From an uncultured Pelagibacteraceae bacterium (GTDB lineage: Bacteria; Pseudomonadota; Alphaproteobacteria; Pelagibacterales; Pelagibacteraceae): DNA of 64,000 bases. Positions 45,580 through 54,914 of this stretch are shown here, in pieces. The stretch spans positions 62,001 to 126,000 of the forward strand of contig CACBEJ010000003.1 of the NCBI GenBank assembly GCA_902538255.1, written 5' to 3'. The translations under genes were made by a program, and so were the position numbers. The notes below the pieces were generated by a model, which was not told the origin of the DNA, made no database searches, and saw only the letters and a list, made by a program, of their open reading frames with translations. Positions within the stretch are counted from its first letter, which is position 1; every line of letters starts with the position of its first letter.

Positions 45580-46683
45580 ATGGAAATTAAAAAAACATCA
45601 CTAAACAAACTTCATCAAAGCAAACATGCTAAGTTTGTTGAATTTGCTGGTTACGAAATGCCCATTCAGTACGGCAAGGGTATTATTGAGGAGCATAAAT
45701 TCACAAGATCACACTCTGGAATATTTGACGTATCTCATATGGGCCAATTATTTATATATGGTGATGAAAGTTTAACAGAAGAATTAGAAAAAATTTTTCC
45801 ACTAGATTTAAAAAATCTACAACAGAATTGCTCAAAGTACAGTTTTTTAATGAATGAAGATGCTGGAATTTATGATGATTTAATCATTACCAAAATTGAG
45901 GAAGGTTATTTAATTATTTTAAATGCTGCATGCAAAGAAAAGGATTTTGAGATTTTATCCAATCTATTAGGTAAGAGATTTAAAATGAATTTAGACAACA
46001 ATAGATCTTTGATAGCAATCCAGGGACCAAAATCAGTTGAAATTTTAAACTCAATTATAAATGGGGTTGATCAACTAAATTTTATGACAGGAAATTGGTT
46101 TGATTCTGATAATCAAAAATTATTTGTCACAAGATCAGGTTATACAGGAGAAGATGGATTTGAAATTTCAATTTCTAACGATAAAGCTGAAAAATTCGTT
46201 GAAAATTTAATAGAAAAAGGAGCACAACTTATAGGACTTGGGGCAAGAGATACCTTGAGATTAGAAGCTGGATTATGTTTATATGGTCACGAATTAGACA
46301 TTAATAAAACGCCAGTTGAAGCAAACCTTAGATGGGCAATCTCAAAATCTAGATTATCAAATGGGGGTTTTATTGGATCGAAAAAAATTATGAACCAAAT
46401 GCAAGATGGAGCAAGCCAAATAAGAGTAGGGATTAAGCCTGAAGGCAGACTGATTGCAAGAGAAAAAACTAAAATATTTAAGGATACAGATAAACAAATT
46501 GGTGAGATAACTAGTGGAACGTTTGGACCAAGTGTAAACGGTCCTATAGCGATGGGTTATGTTGATAAAGAGTTTTCAAAGGTTGATACTAAAATTTTGC
46601 TTGAGGTAAGAGGGAAAAAATATCCAGCAAATATTTGCGCATTACCATTTTATAAGAAAAGTTATGTGAAAGGAGTAAATTAA
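45580..46683 (+). CDS. gcvT: Glycine cleavage system T protein (aminomethyltransferase)
   Basis: Releases ammonia and transfers the methylene group from the H protein to tetrahydrofolate. The 367-residue protein has the family features [61 protein letters not shown] and [22 protein letters not shown]. First gene of the operon under the glycine riboswitch; it shares a TAATG junction region with gcvH. Confidence 0.98.
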   Translation: MEIKKTSLNKLHQSKHAKFVEFAGYEMPIQYGKGIIEEHKFTRSHSGIFDVSHMGQLFIYGDESLTEELEKIFPLDLKNLQQNCSKYSFLMNEDAGIYDDLIITKIEEGYLIILNAACKEKDFEILSNLLGKRFKMNLDNNRSLIAIQGPKSVEILNSIINGVDQLNFMTGNWFDSDNQKLFVTRSGYTGEDGFEISISNDKAEKFVENLIEKGAQLIGLGARDTLRLEAGLCLYGHELDINKTPVEANLRWAISKSRLSNGGFIGSKKIMNQMQDGASQIRVGIKPEGRLIAREKTKIFKDTDKQIGEITSGTFGPSVNGPIAMGYVDKEFSKVDTKILLEVRGKKYPANICALPFYKKSYVKGVN

Positions 46684-47063
46684 TGAGTGAAGTAAAATTT
46701 TCGAAGGAACACGAGTGGATTACATTAGAAGGAGACGTGGCTACAATAGGAATTACAAAACATGCAACAGAAATGCTTGGTGATATAGTTTTTGCAGAAC
46801 TTCCTGAAAAAGGATCTACCGTAGAAAAGGATGGTACTGCAGGAGTAGTAGAATCTACTAAAGCTGCTAGTGATGTCTATACTCCAGTCAGTGGTGAAGT
46901 GGTAGACACTAACCAGTCTATAGTAGACGATCCTGCCAAAATTAACGAGGACCCTGAAGGTGGTGCATGGTTTTTTAAATTAAAAATTAAAGACTCATCT
47001 GAGCTAGATACTTTAATGAATAAAGATGAATATGATAAATTTGCAAAGGAGACATCAAACTAA
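46683..47063 (+). CDS. gcvH: Glycine cleavage system H protein
   Basis: The lipoylated carrier of the glycine cleavage system, 126 residues. The lipoyl lysine is K60 in [32 protein letters not shown] opens the lipoyl domain. The stop shares one base with the gcvP start, and the start overlaps the gcvT stop. Normal length. Confidence 0.98.
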   Translation: MSEVKFSKEHEWITLEGDVATIGITKHATEMLGDIVFAELPEKGSTVEKDGTAGVVESTKAASDVYTPVSGEVVDTNQSIVDDPAKINEDPEGGAWFFKLKIKDSSELDTLMNKDEYDKFAKETSN

Positions 47064-49933
47064 TGTTACATAACTCACAAAAAGATTTTATTAAAAGACA
47101 CATAGGTCCATCAAAAAAAGACCAAGAAAAAATGCTTAAAGACCTTAACTTTAAGTCGTTAGATGAATTTATTAACAGTACTATTCCAGAAAAAATTCAG
47201 TTTAAAGGTGAATTAAATATTGGGGAACCAAATTCAGAATATGAAGCTTTAAGAAAATTAAAAGTAATTTCAAAAAAAAATCAAATTTACTCAAATTTTA
47301 TAGGGATGGGTTATTATGGAACCTACACACCATATGTAATATTAAGAAATATATTAGAAAATCCTGGTTGGTATACATCTTATACACCTTATCAGCCTGA
47401 AGTAGCACAAGGTAGATTAGAGATGCTATTAAACTTTCAACAAATGATTGTTGATTTTACGGGAATGGATATAGCAAATGCATCTTTACTTGACGAAGGT
47501 ACTGCAGCTGCTGAGGCTATGGGTTTAAGCCATAGACTTAATAAAAGTGATAGTAATTTAGTCTTTGTTTCAGAGAATTGCCATCCACAAACAATTGATG
47601 TAATTCAAACTAGAGCAGAGCCAATGGGTCTTAAAGTTCTTGTTGGAAACGAGGACAAAGTTCTAGAGCAGTTAAAAGAAGATATTGTTTGTGGAGTTCT
47701 ACAATATCCAGGAACCTTAGGTGATATTAAAGACCCTAGTGAGGCTATAAGCAAAATTCATAAAAAAAATGGAAAAGCAATTTTAGTATGCGATCTCCTT
47801 GCACTTTCTATGCTAAAAACACCTAGAGAGCTCGGAGCCGATATTGCAGTCGGTAGCTCCCAAAGGTTTGGTATACCAATGGGTTATGGGGGACCTCATG
47901 CAGCTTTTTTTGCAACAAAAGATGAATATAAACGATCTATGCCAGGTAGGATTGTTGGGGTTTCAGTGGATAGACATGGAAACAAGGCTTACAGATTGTC
48001 ATTACAAACTAGAGAGCAACACATTAGAAGAGACAAAGCTACAAGTAATATTTGTACCGCTCAAGCATTACTAGCAATTGTTTCAGCAGCATATGCTATT
48101 TATCACGGTCCAGATGGAATTAAAAGTATATCTGAAAGAGTATCTCAACTAGCAAAAAATTTTGCTGATAAAATAAAACAATCTGGATATGAATTATATT
48201 CAGATCATTTTTTTGATACTGTAACTATTATTACCAAAGAAAAGACTGATCAAATATTTAAAAATGCTTTAGACCAAAAAGTTAATATAAGAAAAGTAAA
48301 TTCTGAAATGCTGTCGGTTTCTTTTGATGAAAGAAAAAATGTTTATAGAGTAAATCAATTATTAAAAATTTTTAATGCTGCAGAGTCTATTAAAAAAGAG
48401 GATCCTGCTGTCAGTTTACCAAATCTACCAAAAAATTTATTAAGAACTTCAAAATATTTAGAACATCCTGTTTTTAATTCATATCACTCAGAGACAGAGA
48501 TGCTTAGATATCTTAAAAAATTAGAAGATAAGGATATAGCTCTTAATCGAACAATGATCGCTTTGGGCTCATGTACTATGAAATTAAATGCTACTGCGGA
48601 AATGATACCTATTTCTTGGAGAGAATTAGCAGAACCTCATCCATTTGTACCTGTAGAACAGATGGAGGGATATAGAGAAATGTTCACAGATCTTAAAAAT
48701 TGGTTGAGATCTATCACTGGTTTTTCAGGTGTTTCACTTCAGCCAAATGCTGGAGCTCAGGGTGAGTATGCAGGGTTAATGGTAATAAGAAAATATCATT
48801 TAGATAGAGGGGATGGAAATAGAAATATATGTTTAATACCAAGTTCTGCACATGGAACTAATCCAGCAAGTGCACAGATGGTTGGAATGAAAGTTGTGGT
48901 TGTTGATTGTGATAAAGAGGGAAATGTTGATTTTGAGGATTTAAAGAAAAAAGCAGAATTGCATTCAGGTAATCTTGGTGCATTAATGGTAACATACCCT
49001 TCAACACACGGTGTATTTGAAGAAAAAATTAAAGATATATGTGAAGTAATTCATAAACATGGTGGTCAAGTTTATATGGATGGAGCAAACTTAAATGCAC
49101 TTGTTGGTGTGGCAAAACCAGGAAATTTTGGTCCTGATGTTTGTCATATAAACCTGCATAAAACATTTTGTATTCCACATGGTGGAGGAGGACCTGGAAT
49201 GGGACCTATTGCATGTAAAAGACATTTACAAGTTTATTTGCCTAATCATCCAGTTGTAAAAGATTGTGGACCTGCAAGTGGAATAGGTGCTGTTTCTGCG
49301 GCCCCTTGGGGAAGCTCAAGTATTTTATCTATTTCATGGATGTATATTAAGATGATGGGATCAGAGGGTGTAAAACTTGCTACACAAATTGCAATTCTAA
49401 ATGCAAATTACATTGCAAATAGATTAAAAGACCATTACCCAATTCTTTATAAAGGATCAAACGGTAACGTAGCCCATGAATGTATTATTGATATTAGAAC
49501 AATTAAAAGCGATACAGGTATTTCAGAGGAAGATATAGCTAAAAGATTAATCGATTATGGGTTTCATGCACCAACAATGTCATGGCCGGTTGCTGGAACT
49601 ATGATGATTGAACCAACAGAGAGTGAGAGTTTATCTGAATTGGACAGATTTTGTGATACTTTGATTAGCATTAAAGCAGAAATAGATATGGTCAAGTCAG
49701 GAAAGTTTGACAAAGTTGATAACCCAATTAAAAATGCACCGCACACTGATATTGAATTAGCTTCAGATGAATGGAGTCATAAATATTCAAGAGAACAGGC
49801 TGCATACCCAGCAAAATTCTTAAAAGCAAATAAATTTTGGCCTCCAGTTGCGAGAGTTGATAATGTATACGGAGATAAAAATATTTTTTGCACTTGTCCA
49901 AGTATGGACGAGTTTAAAGAAGATGCAGCATAA
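47063..49933 (+). CDS. gcvP: Glycine dehydrogenase (decarboxylating), P protein
   Basis: PLP enzyme that decarboxylates glycine and passes the aminomethyl group to GcvH. It is a single-chain P protein of 956 residues. N-half: RHIGPSKKDQEKML, ANASLLDEGTAAAEAM, GSSQRFGIPMGYGGPHAAFF. C-half: the PLP lysine in HINLHKTFCIPHGGGGPGMGPI and SSAHGTNPASA. With gcvT and gcvH it produces methylene-THF, CO2 and NADH from glycine. gcvL (lipoamide dehydrogenase) is not in the window. Confidence 0.99.
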   Translation: MLHNSQKDFIKRHIGPSKKDQEKMLKDLNFKSLDEFINSTIPEKIQFKGELNIGEPNSEYEALRKLKVISKKNQIYSNFIGMGYYGTYTPYVILRNILENPGWYTSYTPYQPEVAQGRLEMLLNFQQMIVDFTGMDIANASLLDEGTAAAEAMGLSHRLNKSDSNLVFVSENCHPQTIDVIQTRAEPMGLKVLVGNEDKVLEQLKEDIVCGVLQYPGTLGDIKDPSEAISKIHKKNGKAILVCDLLALSMLKTPRELGADIAVGSSQRFGIPMGYGGPHAAFFATKDEYKRSMPGRIVGVSVDRHGNKAYRLSLQTREQHIRRDKATSNICTAQALLAIVSAAYAIYHGPDGIKSISERVSQLAKNFADKIKQSGYELYSDHFFDTVTIITKEKTDQIFKNALDQKVNIRKVNSEMLSVSFDERKNVYRVNQLLKIFNAAESIKKEDPAVSLPNLPKNLLRTSKYLEHPVFNSYHSETEMLRYLKKLEDKDIALNRTMIALGSCTMKLNATAEMIPISWRELAEPHPFVPVEQMEGYREMFTDLKNWLRSITGFSGVSLQPNAGAQGEYAGLMVIRKYHLDRGDGNRNICLIPSSAHGTNPASAQMVGMKVVVVDCDKEGNVDFEDLKKKAELHSGNLGALMVTYPSTHGVFEEKIKDICEVIHKHGGQVYMDGANLNALVGVAKPGNFGPDVCHINLHKTFCIPHGGGGPGMGPIACKRHLQVYLPNHPVVKDCGPASGIGAVSAAPWGSSSILSISWMYIKMMGSEGVKLATQIAILNANYIANRLKDHYPILYKGSNGNVAHECIIDIRTIKSDTGISEEDIAKRLIDYGFHAPTMSWPVAGTMMIEPTESESLSELDRFCDTLISIKAEIDMVKSGKFDKVDNPIKNAPHTDIELASDEWSHKYSREQAAYPAKFLKANKFWPPVARVDNVYGDKNIFCTCPSMDEFKEDAA

Positions 49934-49939
49934 TAATTA

Positions 49940-51178
49940 ATGAAAATTGCTGTTGTTGGTTCAGGTATTTCCGGACTAAGTGCTGCTTTTTATTTATCCA
50001 AAAAACATCATGTAGATCTTTTTGAAAGAGAAGATCATTTTGGTGGACATTCTCATACTATAGATTTGTTTTTTGAAGAAAAAAAAGTCTCAGTCGATAT
50101 CGGTTTTATTGTTTTTAATTTTCAAACTTATCCAAATCTAATTAATTTTTTTAAAGAAAATGGTATTCAAATTGAAAAAAGCAATATGTCCTTTTCAGTT
50201 TCAGTAGATAATACAAATTTTGAATATTGTGGCAAAGGATTAAGTGGAATTTTCTCTAATAAATCAAATTTATTAAATATTAAGTTTTTGAAAATGTTTT
50301 TTGATATAATAAAATTTTATAAAAAAAGTGATAGAGTCAGAATAGCAAATGAAAAAATCACCTTAGGCGAATATTTAAAAATAAATAAATTATCCAAAAC
50401 TTTTATCGATTATCATATAATACCAATGGTATCTGCAATTTGGTCTATGCCTCCTTATGAAGCGAGCAAAATGCCAATTAGTTTTTTTCTTAGATTCTTC
50501 CAAAATCATGGTTTGTTTAAATTAAAAAATAGACCACAGTGGTACACAGTAACTAATAGAAGCAGAACTTATGTAAGTAAAATACTTTCACAAATAAGTG
50601 GTGAACACTACAAGAACTATAAAGTTACAAAAATTAAAAGAAAATCTAAAGGATTAGATTTATATTATGGTAATGAAAGTGAATTTTTCGATTATGACAA
50701 AGTAGTTTTAGCGACTCATGCTGATGAAGCTTTAAATTTAATTGAAAATTCAACTGATGATGAGAAAAATATTCTTTCGAATTTTAGCTACAAAGAAAAT
50801 ATAGCTTATATACATACAGATCAGCGGGCTATGCCAAAAAATAAAAAAGCTTGGTCTTCTTGGAATTCATCAATAGATAATAAGAATTTAGAGAAAAATT
50901 CAATTACATACTGGTTAAATTTATTACAAAACCTTAAGTGTGAAGAAAATATTTTCTTAACATTAAATCCTTACTTTAATATTGACGAGAAAAAAATATT
51001 GAAAAAAGTGAAATTTACGCACCCTTATTATGATCAAAAAGCATTAGATGCTCAATCAGAGCTTGTCAGATTACAAAATCAAAAAGATCTACTTTTTTGT
51101 GGAAGTTATTTTGGTTACGGATTTCATGAAGATGGAATAAAATCATCTATTGAAATGCTTAAAAACCTTAATGATTAG
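49940..51178 (+). CDS. Flavin amine oxidase-like protein of the fatty-acid methylation cluster
   Basis: A 412-residue FAD protein with the dinucleotide motif IAVVGSGISGLSAAFYLSKK and FEREDHFGGHSHTID, typical of amine-oxidase/desaturase-like flavoproteins (COG2907 type). The C-terminal FAD contact is FCGSYFGYGFHEDGIKSS. Homologues usually stand directly before DUF1365 and a Cfa-type methyltransferase, as here, and are thought to act on unsaturated or branched lipids. Substrate not known. The stop overlaps the next gene start. Confidence 0.85.
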   Translation: MKIAVVGSGISGLSAAFYLSKKHHVDLFEREDHFGGHSHTIDLFFEEKKVSVDIGFIVFNFQTYPNLINFFKENGIQIEKSNMSFSVSVDNTNFEYCGKGLSGIFSNKSNLLNIKFLKMFFDIIKFYKKSDRVRIANEKITLGEYLKINKLSKTFIDYHIIPMVSAIWSMPPYEASKMPISFFLRFFQNHGLFKLKNRPQWYTVTNRSRTYVSKILSQISGEHYKNYKVTKIKRKSKGLDLYYGNESEFFDYDKVVLATHADEALNLIENSTDDEKNILSNFSYKENIAYIHTDQRAMPKNKKAWSSWNSSIDNKNLEKNSITYWLNLLQNLKCEENIFLTLNPYFNIDEKKILKKVKFTHPYYDQKALDAQSELVRLQNQKDLLFCGSYFGYGFHEDGIKSSIEMLKNLND

Positions 51179-51935
51179 CTCATCTATATATAATGGAAAT
51201 GTAATCCATAAAAGATTTAAGCCAAAAAAACATTTCTTCAAATATAAAGTTTTTTCATTATTTTTGGATCTATCGGAGCTCAAAGAACTACATAATAACC
51301 TTAATTTTTTTTCTTTAAATAAATTTAATTTAATAAGTTTCTATGAGAAAGACCACGGTGAACGTGACGGTTCATCTCTTCTTGATTGGGTAAAAAACAA
51401 CTTAAGAAGTAATAGCATCAGTACAGATAATATAAAAGTAAAACTCTTATGTTATCCAAGAATATTAGGTTATGTTTTTAATCCACTAAGCATTTTTTTT
51501 GTGTATGACAATGACGAAAATTTAATCTCTATATTATATGAGGTTAAAAATACATTTGGTGAACAACATACTTATGTTTTTAAAATTGAAGGAGAAAATA
51601 AATTAATTCAAAATAATTGTTCAAAAAAATTCCATGTTTCACCATTTATTGAAATGGATTGTAATTATTTTTTTAGGATATTAAATCCAGGAGATAAGTT
51701 GTCTGTTATAATAGATCAATACGACCAGGAAGGAAAAATTCTATTTGCATCTCAAGATGGTGTAAGATCCGATTTAACTAATAAAAATTTAATGAATTCC
51801 TATCTAAAACACCCTTTGATGACATTTAAAATAATTTCTGCGATACATTTTGAAGCGTTTAAATTATGGATTAAAGGAATTAAATTTGTGAAAAAAAAAT
51901 TAAAAATTAAAAATAATATTACTGTAGAAAATTAA
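51171..51935 (+). CDS. DUF1365 family protein
   Basis: A 254-residue protein of unknown function. The start MISSSIYNGNVIHKRFKPKKHFFKYKV matches the DUF1365 N-terminus (an upstream ATG at 51150 lies inside the previous gene and is less likely). Further features are LLCYPRILGYVFNPLSIFFVYD, EVKNTFGEQHTYVF and KFHVSPFIEMDCNYFF. The gene overlaps its upstream neighbour by eight bases and the methyltransferase start by one, a strong hint of a shared pathway. Confidence 0.88.
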   Translation: MISSSIYNGNVIHKRFKPKKHFFKYKVFSLFLDLSELKELHNNLNFFSLNKFNLISFYEKDHGERDGSSLLDWVKNNLRSNSISTDNIKVKLLCYPRILGYVFNPLSIFFVYDNDENLISILYEVKNTFGEQHTYVFKIEGENKLIQNNCSKKFHVSPFIEMDCNYFFRILNPGDKLSVIIDQYDQEGKILFASQDGVRSDLTNKNLMNSYLKHPLMTFKIISAIHFEAFKLWIKGIKFVKKKLKIKNNITVEN

Positions 51936-53113
51936 TGATATTAAATAATATAGCAGATAAGCTAGTTTATAAATTTTTAAGCAAGATCAATTATGGTTAT
52001 CTAGAACTCACAACATTTGATGGAGAAGCTTTAAAGTTCGGAAATCCAAATGATAAATTACAAGCAAATATATTAATTAAAAAACCAAATTTTAATTATA
52101 ATTTAATTAGAGGAGGAAGTATTGGATTCGCTGAAAGTTATATGAGAGGTGAGTTTGAAACTAATAATTTGTCAAATTTAATTGAGTTAACAGCAAGGAA
52201 TATAGAAATTATACATAAATTTTCAGGTCTTCTTGATTTTTCAATAATTAACCATGTTAAAAATAAGATAATTAAAAATACAAAAAGTAGAAGTAAAGAA
52301 AATATTGCTAAACATTATGATCTAGGTAATGATTTTTTTTCTCTTTGGTTAGATGAGACCCTTACTTACTCTAGTGCTATTTTTAATGATGATACAAAAA
52401 GCTTATCCGAAGCACAAAATAATAAATATCAAAAATTAATTGATTTAATAAAACCGAATAATGGAGATAAAGTTTTAGAAATAGGATGTGGTTGGGGTGG
52501 TTTTGCTGAATACTTAGGTAAAAAATATGACGTTAAACTTGATTGTATCACAATATCTAAAAAACAATTTGATTTTGCAAAAGAAAGAATTTTTAAATGT
52601 GGTTTAAATGAAAAAGTTAATATTGAAATCAAAGATTATAGAGATTTGAATGATAAGTATAATTCAATTGCTTCAATAGAAATGATAGAAGCTGTTGGCC
52701 AAAATTATTTAGAGGGTTATTTTAAAACCATTAAAACTAACTTATCTGATGGTGGAAAAGCAGCTATTCAAGCAATCACTATTGATGATAAGTTATTTGA
52801 CAGATACAAAAACAAACAAGATTTTATCCAAAAATATATTTTCCCTGGGGGTTTCTTACCAAATAAAAATAGTATTAACAGATATGTCTCTGATAATGGA
52901 TTAGCTATAAATTCCTATATCTCTTATGCTGACCATTATGCAAATACATTATCTATATGGAGAAATGAGTTTTTAAAAAAATGGGATTTAATTAAAAATC
53001 AGGGTTTTGATTTAACATTTAAAAGAATGTGGGAGTTCTATCTCTCTTATTGTGAGGCGGGATTCAAATCAAAAAATATAGATCTAATTCAGTTTTCAAT
53101 GCAAAATAAATAA
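51935..53113 (+). CDS. cfa: Cyclopropane-fatty-acyl-phospholipid synthase family methyltransferase
   Basis: A SAM-dependent enzyme of 392 residues that adds a methylene or methyl group to unsaturated acyl chains in membrane phospholipids. Features: AKHYDLGNDFFSLWLDETLTYSSAIF, SAM motif VLEIGCGWGGFAEYL, SIEMIEAVGQNYLEGYF and QKYIFPGGFLPN. Whether it makes cyclopropane rings or methyl-branched products cannot be told; the FAD and DUF1365 partners are more like clusters for unusual methylated or furan fatty acids. Confidence 0.92.
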   Translation: MILNNIADKLVYKFLSKINYGYLELTTFDGEALKFGNPNDKLQANILIKKPNFNYNLIRGGSIGFAESYMRGEFETNNLSNLIELTARNIEIIHKFSGLLDFSIINHVKNKIIKNTKSRSKENIAKHYDLGNDFFSLWLDETLTYSSAIFNDDTKSLSEAQNNKYQKLIDLIKPNNGDKVLEIGCGWGGFAEYLGKKYDVKLDCITISKKQFDFAKERIFKCGLNEKVNIEIKDYRDLNDKYNSIASIEMIEAVGQNYLEGYFKTIKTNLSDGGKAAIQAITIDDKLFDRYKNKQDFIQKYIFPGGFLPNKNSINRYVSDNGLAINSYISYADHYANTLSIWRNEFLKKWDLIKNQGFDLTFKRMWEFYLSYCEAGFKSKNIDLIQFSMQNK

Positions 53114-53129
53114 AATAATGGAGATATTT

Positions 53130-53678
53130 ATGCGACATATAAAAATTATTAAACCAATTTCGTTGATAATTTTATTATTCTTAATTACAAGTTGCTCGAA
53201 TAATAGCGCTATGAAACCAGAAGATTTTAAAAATAAAGAGCCAAGATTAGTTATTGAAGAGTATTTGTCTGGAAATGTTAAGGCTTGGGGTGTTTTACAA
53301 AATAGGTCAGGAAAAGTTACGAGACAATTTTCTGCAGATTTAAATGGAACTTGGGATGGAAAGCAGTTAGTTCTTAAAGAAAAATTTAATTGGGATGATG
53401 GTGAAGTTCAAGACCGAGAATGGACAATAAACAAAATTGACGAGCACAATTATGAAGGAACAGCAGGTGATGTTGTAGGTAAAGCAAAAGGTTATTCTTA
53501 TGGATCAGCCTTTAAATTTGAATATGTTTTATTAGTCCCAGTTAAAGGTAAAGAGATAAAAATTACTTTTGATGATTGGATTTTTAAGCAAGACGATAGG
53601 GTTGCAATAAATAGAGCAACCATGACTAAGTTTGGTTTTAAAGTAGCTGAGCTTACAGTTGTGTTTGTAAAGGATTAA
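53130..53678 (+). CDS. DUF3833 family lipoprotein
   Basis: A 182-residue protein with a lipoprotein signal: hydrophobic ISLIILLFLITSC with the lipidated Cys at residue 22. The body (EEYLSGNVKAWGVLQNRSGKVTRQF, NWDDGEVQDREWTI, DDWIFKQDDRVAINRATM) matches DUF3833. ATG 53130 is chosen because GGAGA lies five bases upstream; the frame also has an ATG at 53118. Found regularly beside Cfa/DUF1365 genes. Membrane-anchored, function unknown. Confidence 0.85.
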   Translation: MRHIKIIKPISLIILLFLITSCSNNSAMKPEDFKNKEPRLVIEEYLSGNVKAWGVLQNRSGKVTRQFSADLNGTWDGKQLVLKEKFNWDDGEVQDREWTINKIDEHNYEGTAGDVVGKAKGYSYGSAFKFEYVLLVPVKGKEIKITFDDWIFKQDDRVAINRATMTKFGFKVAELTVVFVKD

Positions 53679-54421
53679 CGATTTACGTACTTAGAAATTA
53701 AGTAATTATAGATTTTGTTTGGCAGTATTTGAATTATTTTATAGATTAATTTTATTTGATTAGGAAAAATTATTTCAAAATTATTTTTCTTAGTTAATCC
53801 ATTAAAAATTTCATCTGCTGCATATTCCGTAGACTTTAAAAAAGGCATTTTAAACTCATTTTTATCTGTCAGAGCTGTTTTAATAAATCCAGGAGTTATT
53901 AGTGTAACTTTAATATTAAATTTTTTGAAATCAAAATAAATTCCTTGAGTGAAATTATTAAGTGCAGCTTTAGAGGGGGTATATCCCGATGATTTTGGAA
54001 GACCTCTATAACCAACCGGCGATGACACAATTGCAACATGGCCATTTTGTTTAGTTTTATAATATTTTTCAACCGCACTCACACAATTAATTACTCCAAT
54101 AAAGTTTACCTCCATAACATGTCTGATATTTTCTACTATTAATTCTTTCTCAGATTTTCTTTCATAAGTTCCTGAGCTAAACAAACATAGGTCAATATTT
54201 TCATGATCATTGATTATTTTACTAAATACTTCTTTAGTTTGAGCCATATCTGTAACATCTAAAGGATATGAAAAAATATTTTCATTTTTTGAAAGTTCAT
54301 TTAATAATTCAGCTCTTCTAGCTGAAATAAGAACCTTCCATCCTTCATCAGCAAATTTAATTGCAGTTGCTTTCCCAATGCCACTACTAGCTCCTGTAAT
54401 CCAAATAGTTTTTTTACTCAT
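53675..54421 (-). CDS. Short-chain dehydrogenase/reductase
   Basis: A 248-residue NAD(P)-dependent oxidoreductase. Classical SDR elements: TGASSGIGKA (cofactor), the catalytic Ser in IVSSPVGYRG, YTPSK (Tyr and Lys), and a C-terminal hydrophobic tail that might associate with membrane. It overlaps the end of the DUF3833 gene by four bases on the opposite strand and is divergent from tspO with eight bases between starts. Its place inside the lipid cluster suggests a lipid substrate. Confidence 0.9.
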   Translation of the reverse strand: MSKKTIWITGASSGIGKATAIKFADEGWKVLISARRAELLNELSKNENIFSYPLDVTDMAQTKEVFSKIINDHENIDLCLFSSGTYERKSEKELIVENIRHVMEVNFIGVINCVSAVEKYYKTKQNGHVAIVSSPVGYRGLPKSSGYTPSKAALNNFTQGIYFDFKKFNIKVTLITPGFIKTALTDKNEFKMPFLKSTEYAADEIFNGLTKKNNFEIIFPNQIKLIYKIIQILPNKIYNYLISKYVNR

Positions 54422-54429
54422 TTTTTGTT

Positions 54430-54912
54430 ATGTATATATTTATCATGCTTAAAAATAAATTTTTAACATTTCTATCGTTTCTTGCTATTACATTCTCTGC
54501 CTCATTGATTGGAGTGTTGGCTACTATTAAATTTAAAGAACCTTGGTACTCACTACTAAATAAACCAACATTTAATCCACCAGATTGGATATTTGGTCCT
54601 GTTTGGACATCTCTTTATTTAATGATGACCGTCGCTATATGGCTTTATTGGCATTCAAATTATAGTGATAGGAATACAGTTTATATTTATTTTATTCATT
54701 TAGTTTTCAATACAACTTGGAGTGTAGTTTTCTTTGTTTTTCATAATATGGCCTTGGCTTTATTGGTATTAATCATTCTAATAGCACTGATAATTAACCT
54801 AATTTTAAGGTTTAAACGCGTCAAGATGTTGAGCGCCTTCTTAATGATTCCATATTTACTTTGGTGTAGCTTTGCACTAATTCTGAATACAAGCTTGATT
54901 ATATTAAATTAG
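54430..54912 (+). CDS. tspO: TspO/MBR family tryptophan-rich sensory protein
   Basis: A five-helix membrane protein of 160 residues (155 if translation starts at ATG 54445). The family motif is plain: PWYSLLNKPTFNPPDWIFGPVWTSLYLMMTVA, followed by FNTTWSVVFFVFHNMALAL. TspO binds tetrapyrroles and in photosynthetic alphaproteobacteria affects redox and light-dependent gene control. It is divergent from the SDR gene by eight bases, so the two promoters must overlap the coding regions or be leaderless. Confidence 0.93.
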   Translation: MYIFIMLKNKFLTFLSFLAITFSASLIGVLATIKFKEPWYSLLNKPTFNPPDWIFGPVWTSLYLMMTVAIWLYWHSNYSDRNTVYIYFIHLVFNTTWSVVFFVFHNMALALLVLIILIALIINLILRFKRVKMLSAFLMIPYLLWCSFALILNTSLIILN

Positions 54913-54914
54913 AT

